Assembly (NCBI GenBank): GCA_024663395.1
Contig: JANFAH010000002.1
Location: forward strand, 930,001-994,000
DNA length: 64,000 nucleotides
Reading direction: 5' to 3'
Origin: Pisolithus tinctorius
Lineage: Eukaryota; Basidiomycota; Agaricomycetes; Boletales; Pisolithaceae
The notes under the pieces were generated by a model. It searched no databases. It was not told the origin of the DNA and worked only from the letters and a program-made list of their open reading frames with translations. Below, in pieces: positions 11,049-21,485 of the stretch. Every line of letters begins with the position of its first letter. Position 1 is the first letter of the stretch. A program made the translations under genes and the position numbers.

Positions 11049-11662
11049 CAGCAATCACCATCCCACACATGTCACCCTTCTCCTGCAGGATTACACCACC
11101 TTGGGCAAGGGCAATTACCATCCTATGGACATCATTCCACTCAACCAGCATCCTCCAGAGTGGGTGGGAGAATCCCCAGCATTGCTTGGAGAGCCCCTAG
11201 AGACAGGAGTTGGCTGGGAAATTCCAAGCATTGCCTGGAGGATCTGCTGCATACCCTGTGGATCCCCAGAGTGGGTGGGAGAATTCCAATGACACCTGGA
11301 CAATCTTTGACTTGTATGTAATGGCCAAGACAGGAAATCACTGAAGACATGGGAAGCATGGTGAAAGTATATGTCTGCTGTGCTTGGGCAATCACCATCA
11401 CCAAGTATATTCTACTCCCTCCATCAGATGTCACCAGTCTTTCCTCAGTGGTCTATGGCCATGCTTTTTCACATATTCATATTGTATAGAGTGCTCAGAT
11501 CAGATCCCATGGAAATAGGTACTTGGCATGATACACACTCCTGTCAGCAACATGGATCCTCCAAATCATTTTGATTGATCCTTCATGCTGTTATGGTGGT
11601 CTTTTTGAACTGGAGGTTCCCATGATCATCTTGGAATTGGTCTGTTTGGGGTGGATGCCCTG
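11049..11662. other. Non-coding, imperfect repeats
   Basis: No gene seen. The phrase CCAGAGTGGGTGGGAGAAT occurs twice (about 11155 and 11268) with related GCATTGC(C/T)TGGA segments between, suggesting an older degenerate relative of the minisatellite that follows. Confidence 0.5.
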
Positions 11663-11938
11663 GGAACAAGTCCATTCAGGCTGGGGAAACTCCCAGGATG
11701 CACTGGGAACAGGTCTATTTAGGCTGGAGGTTCCCCCAGGATGTCCAGGGAACAGGTCTATTTAGGCTGGGGAATCCCCCAGGATGCACTGGGATCAGGT
11801 CCATTTAGGCTGGAGAATCCCCCAGGATGCACTAGGAACAGGTCCATTTAGGCTGGGGAATCCTCCAGGATGCTCAGAGAACAGGTCCATTTAGGCTGGA
11901 GAATCACCCAGGATACCCAGGAAATAGGTCTATTAACC
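11663..11938 (+). repeat. 43-bp minisatellite, about 6.4 units
   Basis: Units start at 11663, 11706, 11749, 11792, 11835, 11878 and 11921, an exact 43-bp spacing. Each unit has the form GGAACAGGTC-TATTTAGGCTGG-(G/A)GAATCCCCCAGGATG. Units differ by a few substitutions and no indels. There are no unique spacers, so this is not a CRISPR array. Confidence 0.9.
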
Positions 11939-11989
11939 CACTGTGGAAAGCCCCATTTGGACCCCAGGCACTCTGTTATAGATGTAATG

Positions 11990-12594
11990 ATCCTGAAGAA
12001 AGTCCATGTCTGACACCTTGCTCTGGAGAATCTCCAGGGCCTGACAAATCTCCAACAGTCACTGGGAATACCCAGGTGGTCAAAACCTATTAGGTGGATA
12101 CATCTATAAGAATATATGAACCTAATAGGTCCCCTGGAGGGGGTGACTGAAGTGAGAGATATCAAGTGCATCTCACCAACTGTCTGCATGCCCCTCAGGC
12201 AGTGCTACATCTTATTTCTGTGGGGTGGATGCTTTGTCAGGGATGGGGCTGCAACTTCCAGGGCAATCCTGCTTGTTGTGAGCTATCCCACCATGGATGT
12301 CCCTTGGGCAGTGTGGCCCTGCAGTTGAACAACCTCTGCTTCCTGGACCTTCAGTTTGTCCACTTTGATGTACCATTGCCACTCACCATGACTCTTGTCC
12401 TCAGTGCCTTTGCTCAGGTACCAGTAACCTCCAACCTGTTGCATGCACAGACAGGTCATGTTGGAGGGAGGGCTGCAAAACAGCTTTCCTCCATAGCTGA
12501 GGGTGTCATCATAGACTTCCCTGGTCCAGAGTCAGTTTGCAAATCTTGTATTGTTGGGAAGTGTCATGACCATGACACCAGCATAAGCCACTAA
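11990..12594 (+). pseudogene. Copia fragment: protease end and GAG-pre-integrase domain
   Basis: The frame at 12166-12594 reads LTNCLHAPQAVLHLISVGWML, the usual end of a copia protease. The pre-integrase motif LLHAQTGHVGGRAAKQL follows, then the paired cysteines CKSCIVGKC of the integrase zinc-binding region (H-x4-H..C-x2-C). The frame then stops just after KCHDHD. Nothing of the integrase core, RT or LTR follows, so this is a short relic on the plus strand. The upstream 170 nt read only patchily. Confidence 0.65.
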
Positions 12595-12996
12595 CACCTT
12601 CTCCACCCTCCTCCGACATGTTCCTGCGATTCTCCACCCTCCTCCGACGTGTTCCCATGCTCCTCTGACCCTCCCAACACATCTCCACACCTCTCCAAGG
12701 TCCCCTGTCCATGTTCTGACCAACTCCGCTCAACTCCACCCTAAGGTTGGTCATGTGGGCTGTCAGACTTGCAGCCCTGTGTTCTAGATAGGGTTCCACC
12801 CTTGTGTCGGTTTTCTCCATTCTTCCACTCTTTTGGTATTTACCCTCTTTTCCTTGTTGTAGTAGTTTCCTTGTCTCAGTTAAGGTCCCCGTCATCCCTA
12901 CCCTCTATCCCTTGTGTCGGAGGGACTACTAACCCATTATACACTTATTGGTCTACATTCCACACTGCACTGCCCTTGACCTACATCATATATAAG
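12595..12996. other. Non-coding spacer before Gyp-I
   Basis: No gene supported. A tandem pair CTCCACCCTCCTCCGAC(A/G)TGTTCC occurs at about 12600 and 12635. The stretch is pyrimidine-rich. Confidence 0.5.
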
Positions 12997-13481
12997 TGTT
13001 AAGTTCATGACTAGGTCAGGGGTCAAAGGCCAAGGGCTGAGCGCTGGGTGCAACAACCCTTGGTCTTAGCTCGTGCGCTAGACCCTTGCACAAGCTGGGT
13101 TGAAGTCGGAGAGAGCCGAGGGGGTCAGGGGCGAAAGCCAAGAGTTGTTTTGGGCTTAAGCTAGGAACAGAGGGTGAACTAGTTTGATATTCAGACTGAG
13201 GAACTAAGTACAACGTACATAGAGTATATTTACTGAAGACTGGCAACCCGAAGGTCGGGGTTACTGGTGAGGAACTAAATAGCTGTGCAAGGAACTAACT
13301 AAAGGTTAAATGAGAAGGCAGGGATCGGAAAGCTGAAGACAGACACTGCCTCGGCACAAGTGAGGGCAGTACATAGGCTAACTAGAAAAGTACAGTAAGA
13401 AAACAGACCTTGTCTTGGTGTTCGGTATTGACCTGGCATTCAGAATCTAAGACTGAACCAAGGGTTTCTTGGTATATGACA
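12997..13481 (-). repeat. Gyp-I 3' LTR
   Basis: A 485-bp LTR bounded by TGTTAAG and TATGACA. Its first 210 bp match 25269-25487 closely (the ATGACTAGGTCAGGGGTC region and the ATTCAGACTGAGGAAC region). It is followed on the right by the minus-strand polypurine tract AAGGAGGGGATAC (13482-13494), which makes it the 3' LTR. Confidence 0.85.
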
Positions 13482-13494
13482 GTATCCCCTCCTT
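13482..13494 (-). promoter_or_regulatory. Polypurine tract of Gyp-I
   Basis: On the minus strand AAGGAGGGGATAC ends exactly at the LTR start TGTCATATACC. It is the plus-strand priming site and fixes the element as minus-oriented. Confidence 0.7.
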
Positions 13495-13621
13495 AGGGTC
13501 AAGCCCTCGAGACCCACCCTAAGGTACACAAGGTCAGCAGTCACCGTGTCAGTAGAACACATGTCCCCTGGGGTTAAAAAGGTGTGTCTCAGTGAAGACT
13601 GCTTTCCCCCGACCCTCCATC

Positions 13622-14098
13622 ATGTCTTCTACTCATCAAGTCTCTCCACGCGAATCCAATGACCCATCCAGTCTCCAAAAAGCCACCACACCCGAGCTCC
13701 AGATTACCAGCAATGATGAAGAAGCTGACATTCGGGCTAAGATGGCCAAGCGCAAGCGGCGCAAGGCTGCAAGGGAAGAGGCTGCCCAGCTGGAGGCAGA
13801 GAGGCTCAAGAGGGAGCGACTAGAGGCTGAGCAGTGTGAGAGGGAGCAGATGGAAGCCAAACAGCATGAAAGGGAGCAGTTAGAGGCTGAGAGGAAAGAG
13901 CAGGAGCGGTTAGAGACCAAGCACCAGGAACAGGAGGCCCGGGCACAGCAGAAACCAGGGGAGCCGAAGGGTAAGGCACGGGACAAGAGTACCAGTGCTG
14001 CAGGCACCAGGTCGTGTAAACAATGTGAAAAGGGGCGGGTGCAGTGCACCTTCAGTTGTGTGCAACAGAGTAAGTGCAAGAAGAGGACGTGTGACCGG
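13622..14098 (+). pseudogene. Gyp-I antisense third ORF, N-terminal half
   Basis: ATG at 13622. The 159 codons before the G insertion encode a short acidic lead, a basic patch (KMAKRKRRKAAREEA), and a long Glu/Gln/Arg/Leu coiled coil (LEAERLKRERLEAEQ repeats, residues about 55-120). A Cys-rich segment follows (CKQCEKGRVQC ... CKKRTCDRC). The ORF is broken after CDRC by element G at 14099 and resumes on the other strand at 19630. It lies between the 3' LTR and pol in the opposite direction, as in Gyp-A. The Cys spacing is reminiscent of fungal binuclear zinc clusters, but binding is not shown. Confidence 0.75.
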
Positions 14099-15924
14099 TG
14101 TCACACACCAAAGGTGTTGTGGACATGGTTACAGCTGACTCTGCCTAACTTGTTGACAAGTTGCGCACAATGCCCAAGCATGCAGATGAAGACTAAAGGC
14201 CTCATGCGTAGAAAGACTGTTGGATGTTAACAGTCATCCTTCGCACAAGAACGAGTCGTCAGTGCTAAAGAGAAAAGAGGAAGCAAGTTAAGTGTGCATT
14301 GAAAGTTTTTAGTGCCCGTGTACGGCATTCCGGTGTTCGTCGTATCTCCGCCATTTCCAAAGGTGTTAACTCGGTTCCCACACTCGCTTAAAGTGCTCAG
14401 CCCCACGATTCTTCCTTCCAAGTTTGGAGAGGATCCTCGTACCCTGTGCGTTTCTACAGCACTCCATCCATCAGACGCTCATTTCACTAAGTCCATCAAT
14501 CATGGCCACCTCTTCATCGATCATCTTGCTTGTCTCATTTGCCAGAGACAGTGGCTACGTATATCTGCCAGGCATTCCCACCAGCTTCCATCCTGAAGCC
14601 CCCTGGTTCATCCTGTTGTTGTCAGCCCTGTCTCATCCCATGCAGCTTGGTCAGCATGTTCTCCTTGTCAGTATGACTTCCAGAAGGATGTTCTTTGGTC
14701 GCCTCAGGTCTGTCACTCGGTTAGAAAGGTCTTATGTGGTCGTTTCAGTCTCCCCGGTTGATGAAGCATATGGATCGTTCCTCCCTGCTCCCTGCACTGT
14801 CTTCATTCCAGTCTCGTCCATCATTCTTCCCACACTGCGACAGCTGCAGTATAGTCTACTGTCCTCCAGCCTCCCTGATCGCATTCATGATGAGTATGAC
14901 ATGCATCTTGCCTTCTTACTGCAAGATCCAGCAGAAGACATTCCCCCTTCACCTCCTCCTCTGTCAGAACCCCATTCATGAAGTTTTTGTTAACTTCGCT
15001 GAGAGGATGGAAGGGTGGGAGATGCGATCGCGTATGCTCTCATTGCCCCACAGACCCCCAATGCCCTAGCCCCCTTTGACACCTGACTCATGCCCTTCAA
15101 TTCTGGAATTAATACTTCCTTATTTGGAAACACTGTCCATCTGTCATGCTGTCTTTGGATCTAGAGATGTCTCTGCCGAGATCTAACTTGCATCGCCACC
15201 CCCTAATGTGATATCAGTGCGCTTACTCAGTTTCTGATTCTGTTTGACTCGTTTTGTGATAATTTGACTATCCTTGACTCGTTCATTGCCAATACTTACC
15301 AATCTTCTTTGCTTGCTTACTTTCCATTTCTTGCTTACTCATCATGGTTACTCAGTCCTTACTCATTACTTACCAAGTGTTTGTGCCTTGTTTGTCACAA
15401 GCTGTGCTCCCCCCCACAGTATATAAACCCCCATGTACTTAGCTACACACAATCAATCAAGAAGCAATTCAGAAGAAGTCCAGCAGTCAGTTCAGTGCCT
15501 ATCTCATCATCGACAGTTGAGGCTCCACAAAGGGGTCTATCTGTCATCATTCATATACTTGGTAGTTGAGGCTCATTCGGAAGAGTCTATCTACCACCAT
15601 TATCTGAAGCTCCATCCCCACTTAGTCAGCAAGTCTTGCTTAGTCATCCTCCCACTCCTGCATAACTCGTCATCGACTTGTGCAAGGAGCATGTTTACTT
15701 GAAGTCCATTACTTGAAGTACCTTTTGGCTGAACACCTTCACTCATTCATCTTCTCCTGCGTAACTCGTTGACGACTTGCGCCAGGAGCACCTCTACTTG
15801 AAGTTCCCCCCACATTTAGGTTTCTGCACTCCAGGTTCTGCAGAGGCAAACCACCACTCGCACATTATTTGTCTTTGGTGTTGGTTTGGTTGGTTTATAC
15901 TACCTTTCCACACTTTGACTCACA
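14099..15924 (+). mobile_element. Element G, copy 1 (1.8-kb TG..CA element)
   Basis: A 1826-bp unit from TGTCACACACC to TTGACTCACA, present again at 19635-21485 (minus) and in part at 44122-45057. It has no convincing ORF. It carries a TATA box about 1.32 kb in, followed by a transcript-like 3' part, which fits a very long solo LTR. It is flanked by CCGG on both sides here. The left flank belongs to the antisense ORF and the right flank to RNase H, showing that the copy now spans an inversion breakpoint. Confidence 0.8.
15420..15427 (+). promoter_or_regulatory. TATA box in element G
   Basis: TATATAAA follows a C-rich run (CTCCCCCCCACAG). The same sequence is conserved at the matching place in the other two G copies (44520 and about 20160, minus), supporting a promoter about 500 bp from the right end. 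Confidence 0.6.
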
Positions 15925-18889
15925 CCGGTCAGCCTTCAATACGCTCAAAGAAGCCTTCACCACCGCTCCTGTCCTTACTCACTTTGTTCCTGGCGCTCAA
16001 CTCACAGTGGAAACCGATGCCTCGGACTATGCCATCGCTGGCATACTGTCCATTACCAGTGAAGACAACCAACTTTGCCCAGTCACCTTTTATGTGAAGT
16101 ACGGGTTTACCCTCGGGTGACCAGCCTTCAAGACCGGGTGACAGGGGTTAAGTCCGAGTGGCCAAAGTCAAGGCCGAGAGACAGGGGCCAAGTCCGGTTG
16201 GACTGGAGTTGAGGCCGGAGGTTAGGGGCTAAGTCCGCAGGACCGGACTTAAGACCAGGAGTGTGGGAACAAGGCCGGTAGCATGGGAAACCGACTGGTG
16301 TTGGAGTGCGCACAAGGGGAAGCCGGTCCGGGGTTGGATCTACCTCCCTTGTTCTCAGCTTATGTGCTGTACCCTTATGCAAGCCGGGGAGAGGTCCGGG
16401 ACAGGGATCAGGGATAGCTTAAGGCTCGGCCTTAGCTATAGAGCAGATCAAGGGGTAATACGGAGTTGAGGGTAATACTAAGTTGATATTCTGACTGAGG
16501 GTGCTACAACGTATGTACAGGGGTTAAATACATGAGGCCGGTCCAGGATAATGAACATAGAGCCAGACTTGTGAATAAGCTATTAGTGAGATGATTAGCA
16601 AGACAAGGATAGCCACAGTGGCTATGCAGAGGCTAATAGCCAAAGTCCGGGTGACCGGCATAACCGGGGTCGGACACAGGATATGTACAGTAAGCAGAGT
16701 TAGACAAAAGGACGAGACTAAATATAGCACAAACAAATGAAAACAGACCAGAGTTATGTCCGGGTGACCCGGACATAGACCTGGGAGGACTGGGGTGGAG
16801 CAGTGCAAGGCCGGGAGGCCGAAATGGACCGGAGATAGGGGTAAAACACCGCACTTGAGTTATGCAGGCTGGAGTTGAGTTATCTAGGGCCAGGATTGGG
16901 TTTCTAGGCTGGACTAGGACCGGAGTTGACCGGAGTTAGGGGCTAGGGGTCCGGACTGGGCTGAGTCCGAGTCTGAGAGTCATGGATATGACATTTTACT
17001 CCCAAACATTGTCTGCACTGGAACTCAACTATGACACCCATGATAAGGAGTTGCTTGCTATCTTTGAGGCCTTCTGGGCCTGGAGACACTACTTGGAGGG
17101 TGCCCCTCTACCCATTGATGTGGTCACCGACCACAAGAACCTCAAATACTTCTCAACCTCTAAGGTACTCACACGCTGGCAAGCCCAGTGGTCTGAGTAC
17201 CTGTCACAGTTCAACCTTGTCATCTGTTTCCGCCTGGGTAAGCTCAGTGCTAAGCCCGACGCCCTCACTAGACAATGGGATGTCTACCCCAAAGAGGGGG
17301 ATAGGGGCTATGCCCAGGCAAACCCCCACAACCTCCGACCAGTGTTCACGCAAGAACAGTTGGTCTTGGCTCTCCATGCCACATGCTTGGAGTACCCTGT
17401 ACTACGTGCCAGCCTTCTAATGGACATAGAGCAACTCCACAATGAAATACTTGCCGCACTACCCTCAGACCCACTGTCCCAACACCAACTCACAGACACC
17501 TCCGACCCTCGGTGGTCAGTTGACAGCACCGGCCTGCTATGCCTTGATAACCGGATCTATGTGCCAGATGCCAACGACCTTCGGCTCAAGGTCCTTCAGT
17601 ATAAACATGATCACCCACTGTCAGGACACTTCAGCCAGAATTGGACGTTGGAACTGATCCAGCGAGAGTACACCTGGCCCGGTGTTCGCACCTTTGTCAA
17701 GGAGTATGTGAGGTCCTGTACTACATGTGCGAGAGCCAAAACACCTAGACACCGACCATATGGCACCCTGAAACAACTGCCAATACCGGAAAAGCCATGG
17801 AATTCCATTTCTATGGATTTCATTGAGCATCTACCAGCATCTGGTGGTCACACCACTATCCTGGTGGTCATGGACTGACTGTCCAAGCAGGCTATATTCA
17901 TACCCACCCACAACACCATTACCTCCCCTGAGCTTGCTAAGCTCTTTCTACTCCATGTATTCTCAAAACATGTTGTCCCAGCACATGTAACCTCTGACTG
18001 AGGCTCTGAATTTGTCTTGCACTTCTTCTGGTCCTTGGGTAAAGCACTGGATATGCACCTACACTTCACTTCTGGATACCACCTGGAAGGAGATGGCCAG
18101 ACCGAACAAGCAAATCAGACCTTGGAACAGTACCTCTGGGTGTATTGCAACTACCAACAGGATAACCGGGCCAAGCTACTTCCAGTGGCTGAGTTTGCCT
18201 ACAACAATGCCCCGAGTGCTACCACCAGTGTCTCCCCCTTCTTTGCCAACAAGGGTTATCACCCTAACCTCTCAGTCTTCCCTGAAATGGACTTATCCTT
18301 GGCACGAGCTAGGGACTATGCTGTGGACCTAGACAAGCTACATCAGTTCCTACAAGAAGAGATGGCACTAGCCCAAGCTAGATACCAAGGTCCGGCAGAT
18401 GTGAAAAGGCTACCGGCGCCCAAGATCAACCTTGGCGACCAGGTCTATGTCAAAGCCAAGTACTTCTGGACCACAAGGCCATCACAGAAACTCACAGACA
18501 AGAACCTAGGCCCCTACTCGGTAATAGCCCAGCCCAGCACCCACTCGTTCACCCTTCATCTCCCAGACTCCATGTGTGCGGTACACCCAGTGTTCCACAT
18601 ATCACAACTAGAACCAGCACACCCCAATGTCATCCCAAACTGAACACAGCCACCACCACCACCGGTCGAGGTGGATGGTGAACCAGAGTACAAGATCACC
18701 AAGATCCTTGACTCAAAAGTAGACCAGCGACGAAAGTGCAAGCTACAGTACTTGGTGCGCTGGGCCGGCTATGAGGGCACTGATGAAGAAATGTCCTGGC
18801 TGCTGGCCACCAAGCTGGGCAATGCTGAGGACCTACTCGCGGCTTTCCATGCCAGTTGTCCCAGTAAACCTGGACCAACCTCTAGCTAG
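15925..18889 (+). pseudogene. Gyp-I pol, C-terminal part (RNase H, integrase, chromodomain)
   Basis: The frame resumes the RT connection domain (SAFNTLKEAFTTAP) and RNase H (VETDASDYAIAG, then ELNYDTHDKELLAI after the solo LTR at 16093-16993). The integrase HHCC finger follows (HDHPLSGH ... CTTCARAK). The integrase core keeps its D, D and E positions: MDFIEHLP; TSD before GSEFV; and YHLEGDGQTEQANQ. A GPY/F-like module and a chromodomain (EYKITKILDSK ... YLVRWAGY ... SWLLA) close the protein at 18889. Three in-frame TGA codons (17876, 17999, 18641) each stand where the family has Arg. The strand is opposite to gag-RT because of the internal inversion. Inactive. Confidence 0.9.
16093..16993 (-). 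repeat. Solo LTR of the Gyp-F family
   Basis: A 901-bp LTR in minus orientation, flanked by a perfect 5-bp target duplication TTTTA (16088-16092 and 16994-16998). Its removal rejoins the RNase H reading frame (CPVTF-YSQTLSA). It is similar throughout to the LTR at 6156-7078. Confidence 0.92.
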
Positions 18890-19033
18890 TACAACCGTCT
18901 ACATTTTCCTTTCTCTTCTCCTTCCTTGTAGTTGCCTTCTCTTACTATAGCAGGATAGTTGACACATTAAAAAAGAAAAATATATATACACGATATTCAC
19001 ATTTACATCAGCATTCGGCTCAGGCCAGTGTAC

Positions 19034-19634
19034 TCACTCAGAATCCCCCTCAAACACCTCCCCCTTGCTCGTCTGAAGCTCTTTTTCCTCCCCACTCTCT
19101 GACCCAGACCACCAACCCTTCATGCGCATGTCCTTGGGCCAGCACATGACCCTCTCATCCAACTCCACCCCTGCTCCCTTGCGCTCTGACTGGTGGCTCT
19201 CGAGCTCCAGGTCTGCCACGTCCAAGTGCAGCTCTTCGCTGGACTCGGATGCTGGGGGGGTCAGATGAAGGACAAACTCAAACTCACTGAGCAAGTCACC
19301 CAGCTGACTGTTGAATTGGCACTGGGTCTCCCTCCTGGCTTGCATCTCCGCGGTCTGATGGTCCATGGCAGCTGCGATCAGCTCGAAACCCTTGGTCACC
19401 ACCACAACCAAAGGGTTGGAGGAGATGGTAGTGGGTGCTACCACTCCCAAGGGGCCGGCTTCCGACTCACCGGGCACCCCAGACCCAGTTTGGACAACTT
19501 TCCTCTTCTCCCTGGCCCTCGGTGATGTCATGTCCTCTGGTGCTCGCTTCTTCCCAGACTTCACCCCAGTCTCCTCAACCTCAGGCTCCACCCCCTCAGG
19601 CAGCTCACACCTGACCTTCATCTCGGTGCACTGG
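19034..19634 (-). pseudogene. Gyp-I antisense third ORF, C-terminal half
   Basis: The minus-strand frame starts at the G junction with TEMKVRCELPEGVEPEVEE and continues for about 198 codons to a stop at 19034. It completes the second Cys motif (CDRC plus TEMKVRC), then shows a basic patch, a helical stretch (KGFELIAAAMDHQTAEMQ) and an acidic tail. Joined to 13622-14098 it gives a protein of about 356 aa. Between it and the end of pol (18890-19033) lies an A/T-rich strip with A-runs that could serve polyadenylation of the two converging transcripts. Confidence 0.75.
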
Positions 19635-21485
19635 TGTGAGTCAAAGTGTGGAAAGGTGGTGAAAACCAACCAAAACCAACACAAAAGACAAATGTAGAGC
19701 GAGTGGTGGTGTGCCTCCGCGGAACCTGGAGTGCAGAAACCTAAATGTGGGGGGAACTTCAAGTAGAGGTGCTCCTGGCGCAAGTCGACGACAAGTTACG
19801 CAGGAGAGGATGAATGAACGCTGATTGAGAAGGGGATGCTGAACAGAGCAGGGGTGTTCAGCCGAAAGGACTTGGGAGTAATGGACTTTTGATAGAATAT
19901 GCTCCTGGCGTAAGTCGATGACGAGTTACGCAGGAGTGGAGGGATGACTAAGACTGCTGACTAAGAGGAAGCTTCAGATGAATGATGGAGGCAGATAGAC
20001 TCTTCTGAATGAGCCTCAACTACCAAGTATACGAATGATGACAGATAGACCCCTTCGTGGAGCCTCAACTGTTGACGACAAGATAGGCACTGAACTGATT
20101 GCTGGACTGCTTCTGATTGCTTCTTGATTGATTGTGTGTAGCTAAGTACATGGGGGTTTATATACTGTGGGGGGGAGCACAGCTTGTGACAAACAAGGCA
20201 CAAACACTTGGTAAGTAATGAGTAAGGACTGAGTAACCATGATGAGTAAGCAAGAAATGGAAAGTAAGCAAGCAAAGAAGATTGGTAAGTATTGGCAATG
20301 AACGAGTCAAGGATAGTCAAATTATCACAAAACGAGTCAAACAGAATCAGAAACTGAGTAAGCGCACTGATATCACATTAGGGGGTGGTGATGCAAGTTA
20401 GATCTCGGCAGAGACATCTCTAGATCCAAAGACAGCATGACAGATGGACAGTGTTTCCAGATAAGGAAGTATTAATTCCAGAATTGAAGGGCATGAGTCA
20501 GGCATCAAAGGGGGCTAGGGCATTGGGGGTCTGTGGGGCAATGAGAGCATACGCGATCGCATCTCCCACCCTTCCATCCTCTCAGCGAAGTTAACAAAAA
20601 CTTCATGAATGGGGTTCTGACAGAGGAGGAGGTGAAGGGGGAACATCTTCTGCTGGATCTTGCAGTAAGAAGGCAAGATGCATGTCATACTCATCATGAA
20701 TGCGATCAGGGAGGCTGGAGGACAGTAGACTATACTGCAGCTGTCGCAGTGTGGGAAGAATGATGGATGAGACTGGAATAAAGACAGTGCAGGGAGCAGG
20801 GAGGAACGATCCATATGCTTCATCAACTGGGGAGACTGAAACGACCACATAAGACCTTTCTAACCGAGTGACAGACCTGAGGCGACCAAAGAATGTCCTT
20901 CTGGAAGTCATACTGACAAGGAGAACACGCTGACCAAGCTGCATGGGATGAGATGGGGCTGACAACGACAGGATGAACCAGGGGGCTTCAGGACAGAAGC
21001 TGGTGGGAATGCCTGGCAGATATACGTAGCCACTGTCTCTGGCAAATGAGACAAGCAAGATGATCGATGAAGAGGTGGCCATGATTGATGGCCTTAGTGA
21101 AATGAGCATCTGATGGATGGAGTGCTGTAGAAACGCGCAGGGTGCGAGGATCCTCTCCAAACTTGGAAGGAAGAATCGTGGGGCTGAGCACTTTAAGCGA
21201 GTGTGGGAACCGAGTTAACACCTTTGGAAATGGCGGAGATACGACGAAAACCGGAATGCTGTACACGGGCGCTAAAAACTTTTAATGCGCGCTTAACTTG
21301 CTTCCTCTTTTCTCTTTAGCACTGATGACTTGTTCTTGTGCAAAGGATGACTGTTAATGTCCAACAGTCTTTCTACGCATGAGGCCTTTAGTCTTCATCT
21401 GCATGCTTGGGCATTGTGTGCAACTTGTCAACAAGTTAGGCAGAGTCAGCTGCAACCATGTCCACAACACCTTTGGTGTGTGACA
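19635..21485 (-). mobile_element. Element G, copy 2 (inverted)
   Basis: 1851 bp, minus-oriented, highly similar to 14099-15924 along its whole length. It is flanked on its left end by RT (..FSEEC then CTGG) and on its right end by the antisense ORF (CCAG then TGCACCGAG). The outer flanks of the two copies only make sense if swapped. Confidence 0.85.

Noticed and set aside
11663..11938. Regular repeats as a CRISPR array
   Set aside because: Units are contiguous with no unique spacers, and the genome is eukaryotic.
14424..14981. 185-codon frame in element G, conserved in both copies
   Set aside because: The two copies are so similar that any frame is conserved, other frames of the same region are equally open, and no domain is visible.
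13622..15924. One chimeric 212-codon protein running from the coiled coil into HTPKVLWTWLQL
   Set aside because: The last 40 codons belong to element G, as shown by the same sequence at the other G copy; the true frame resumes at 19634.
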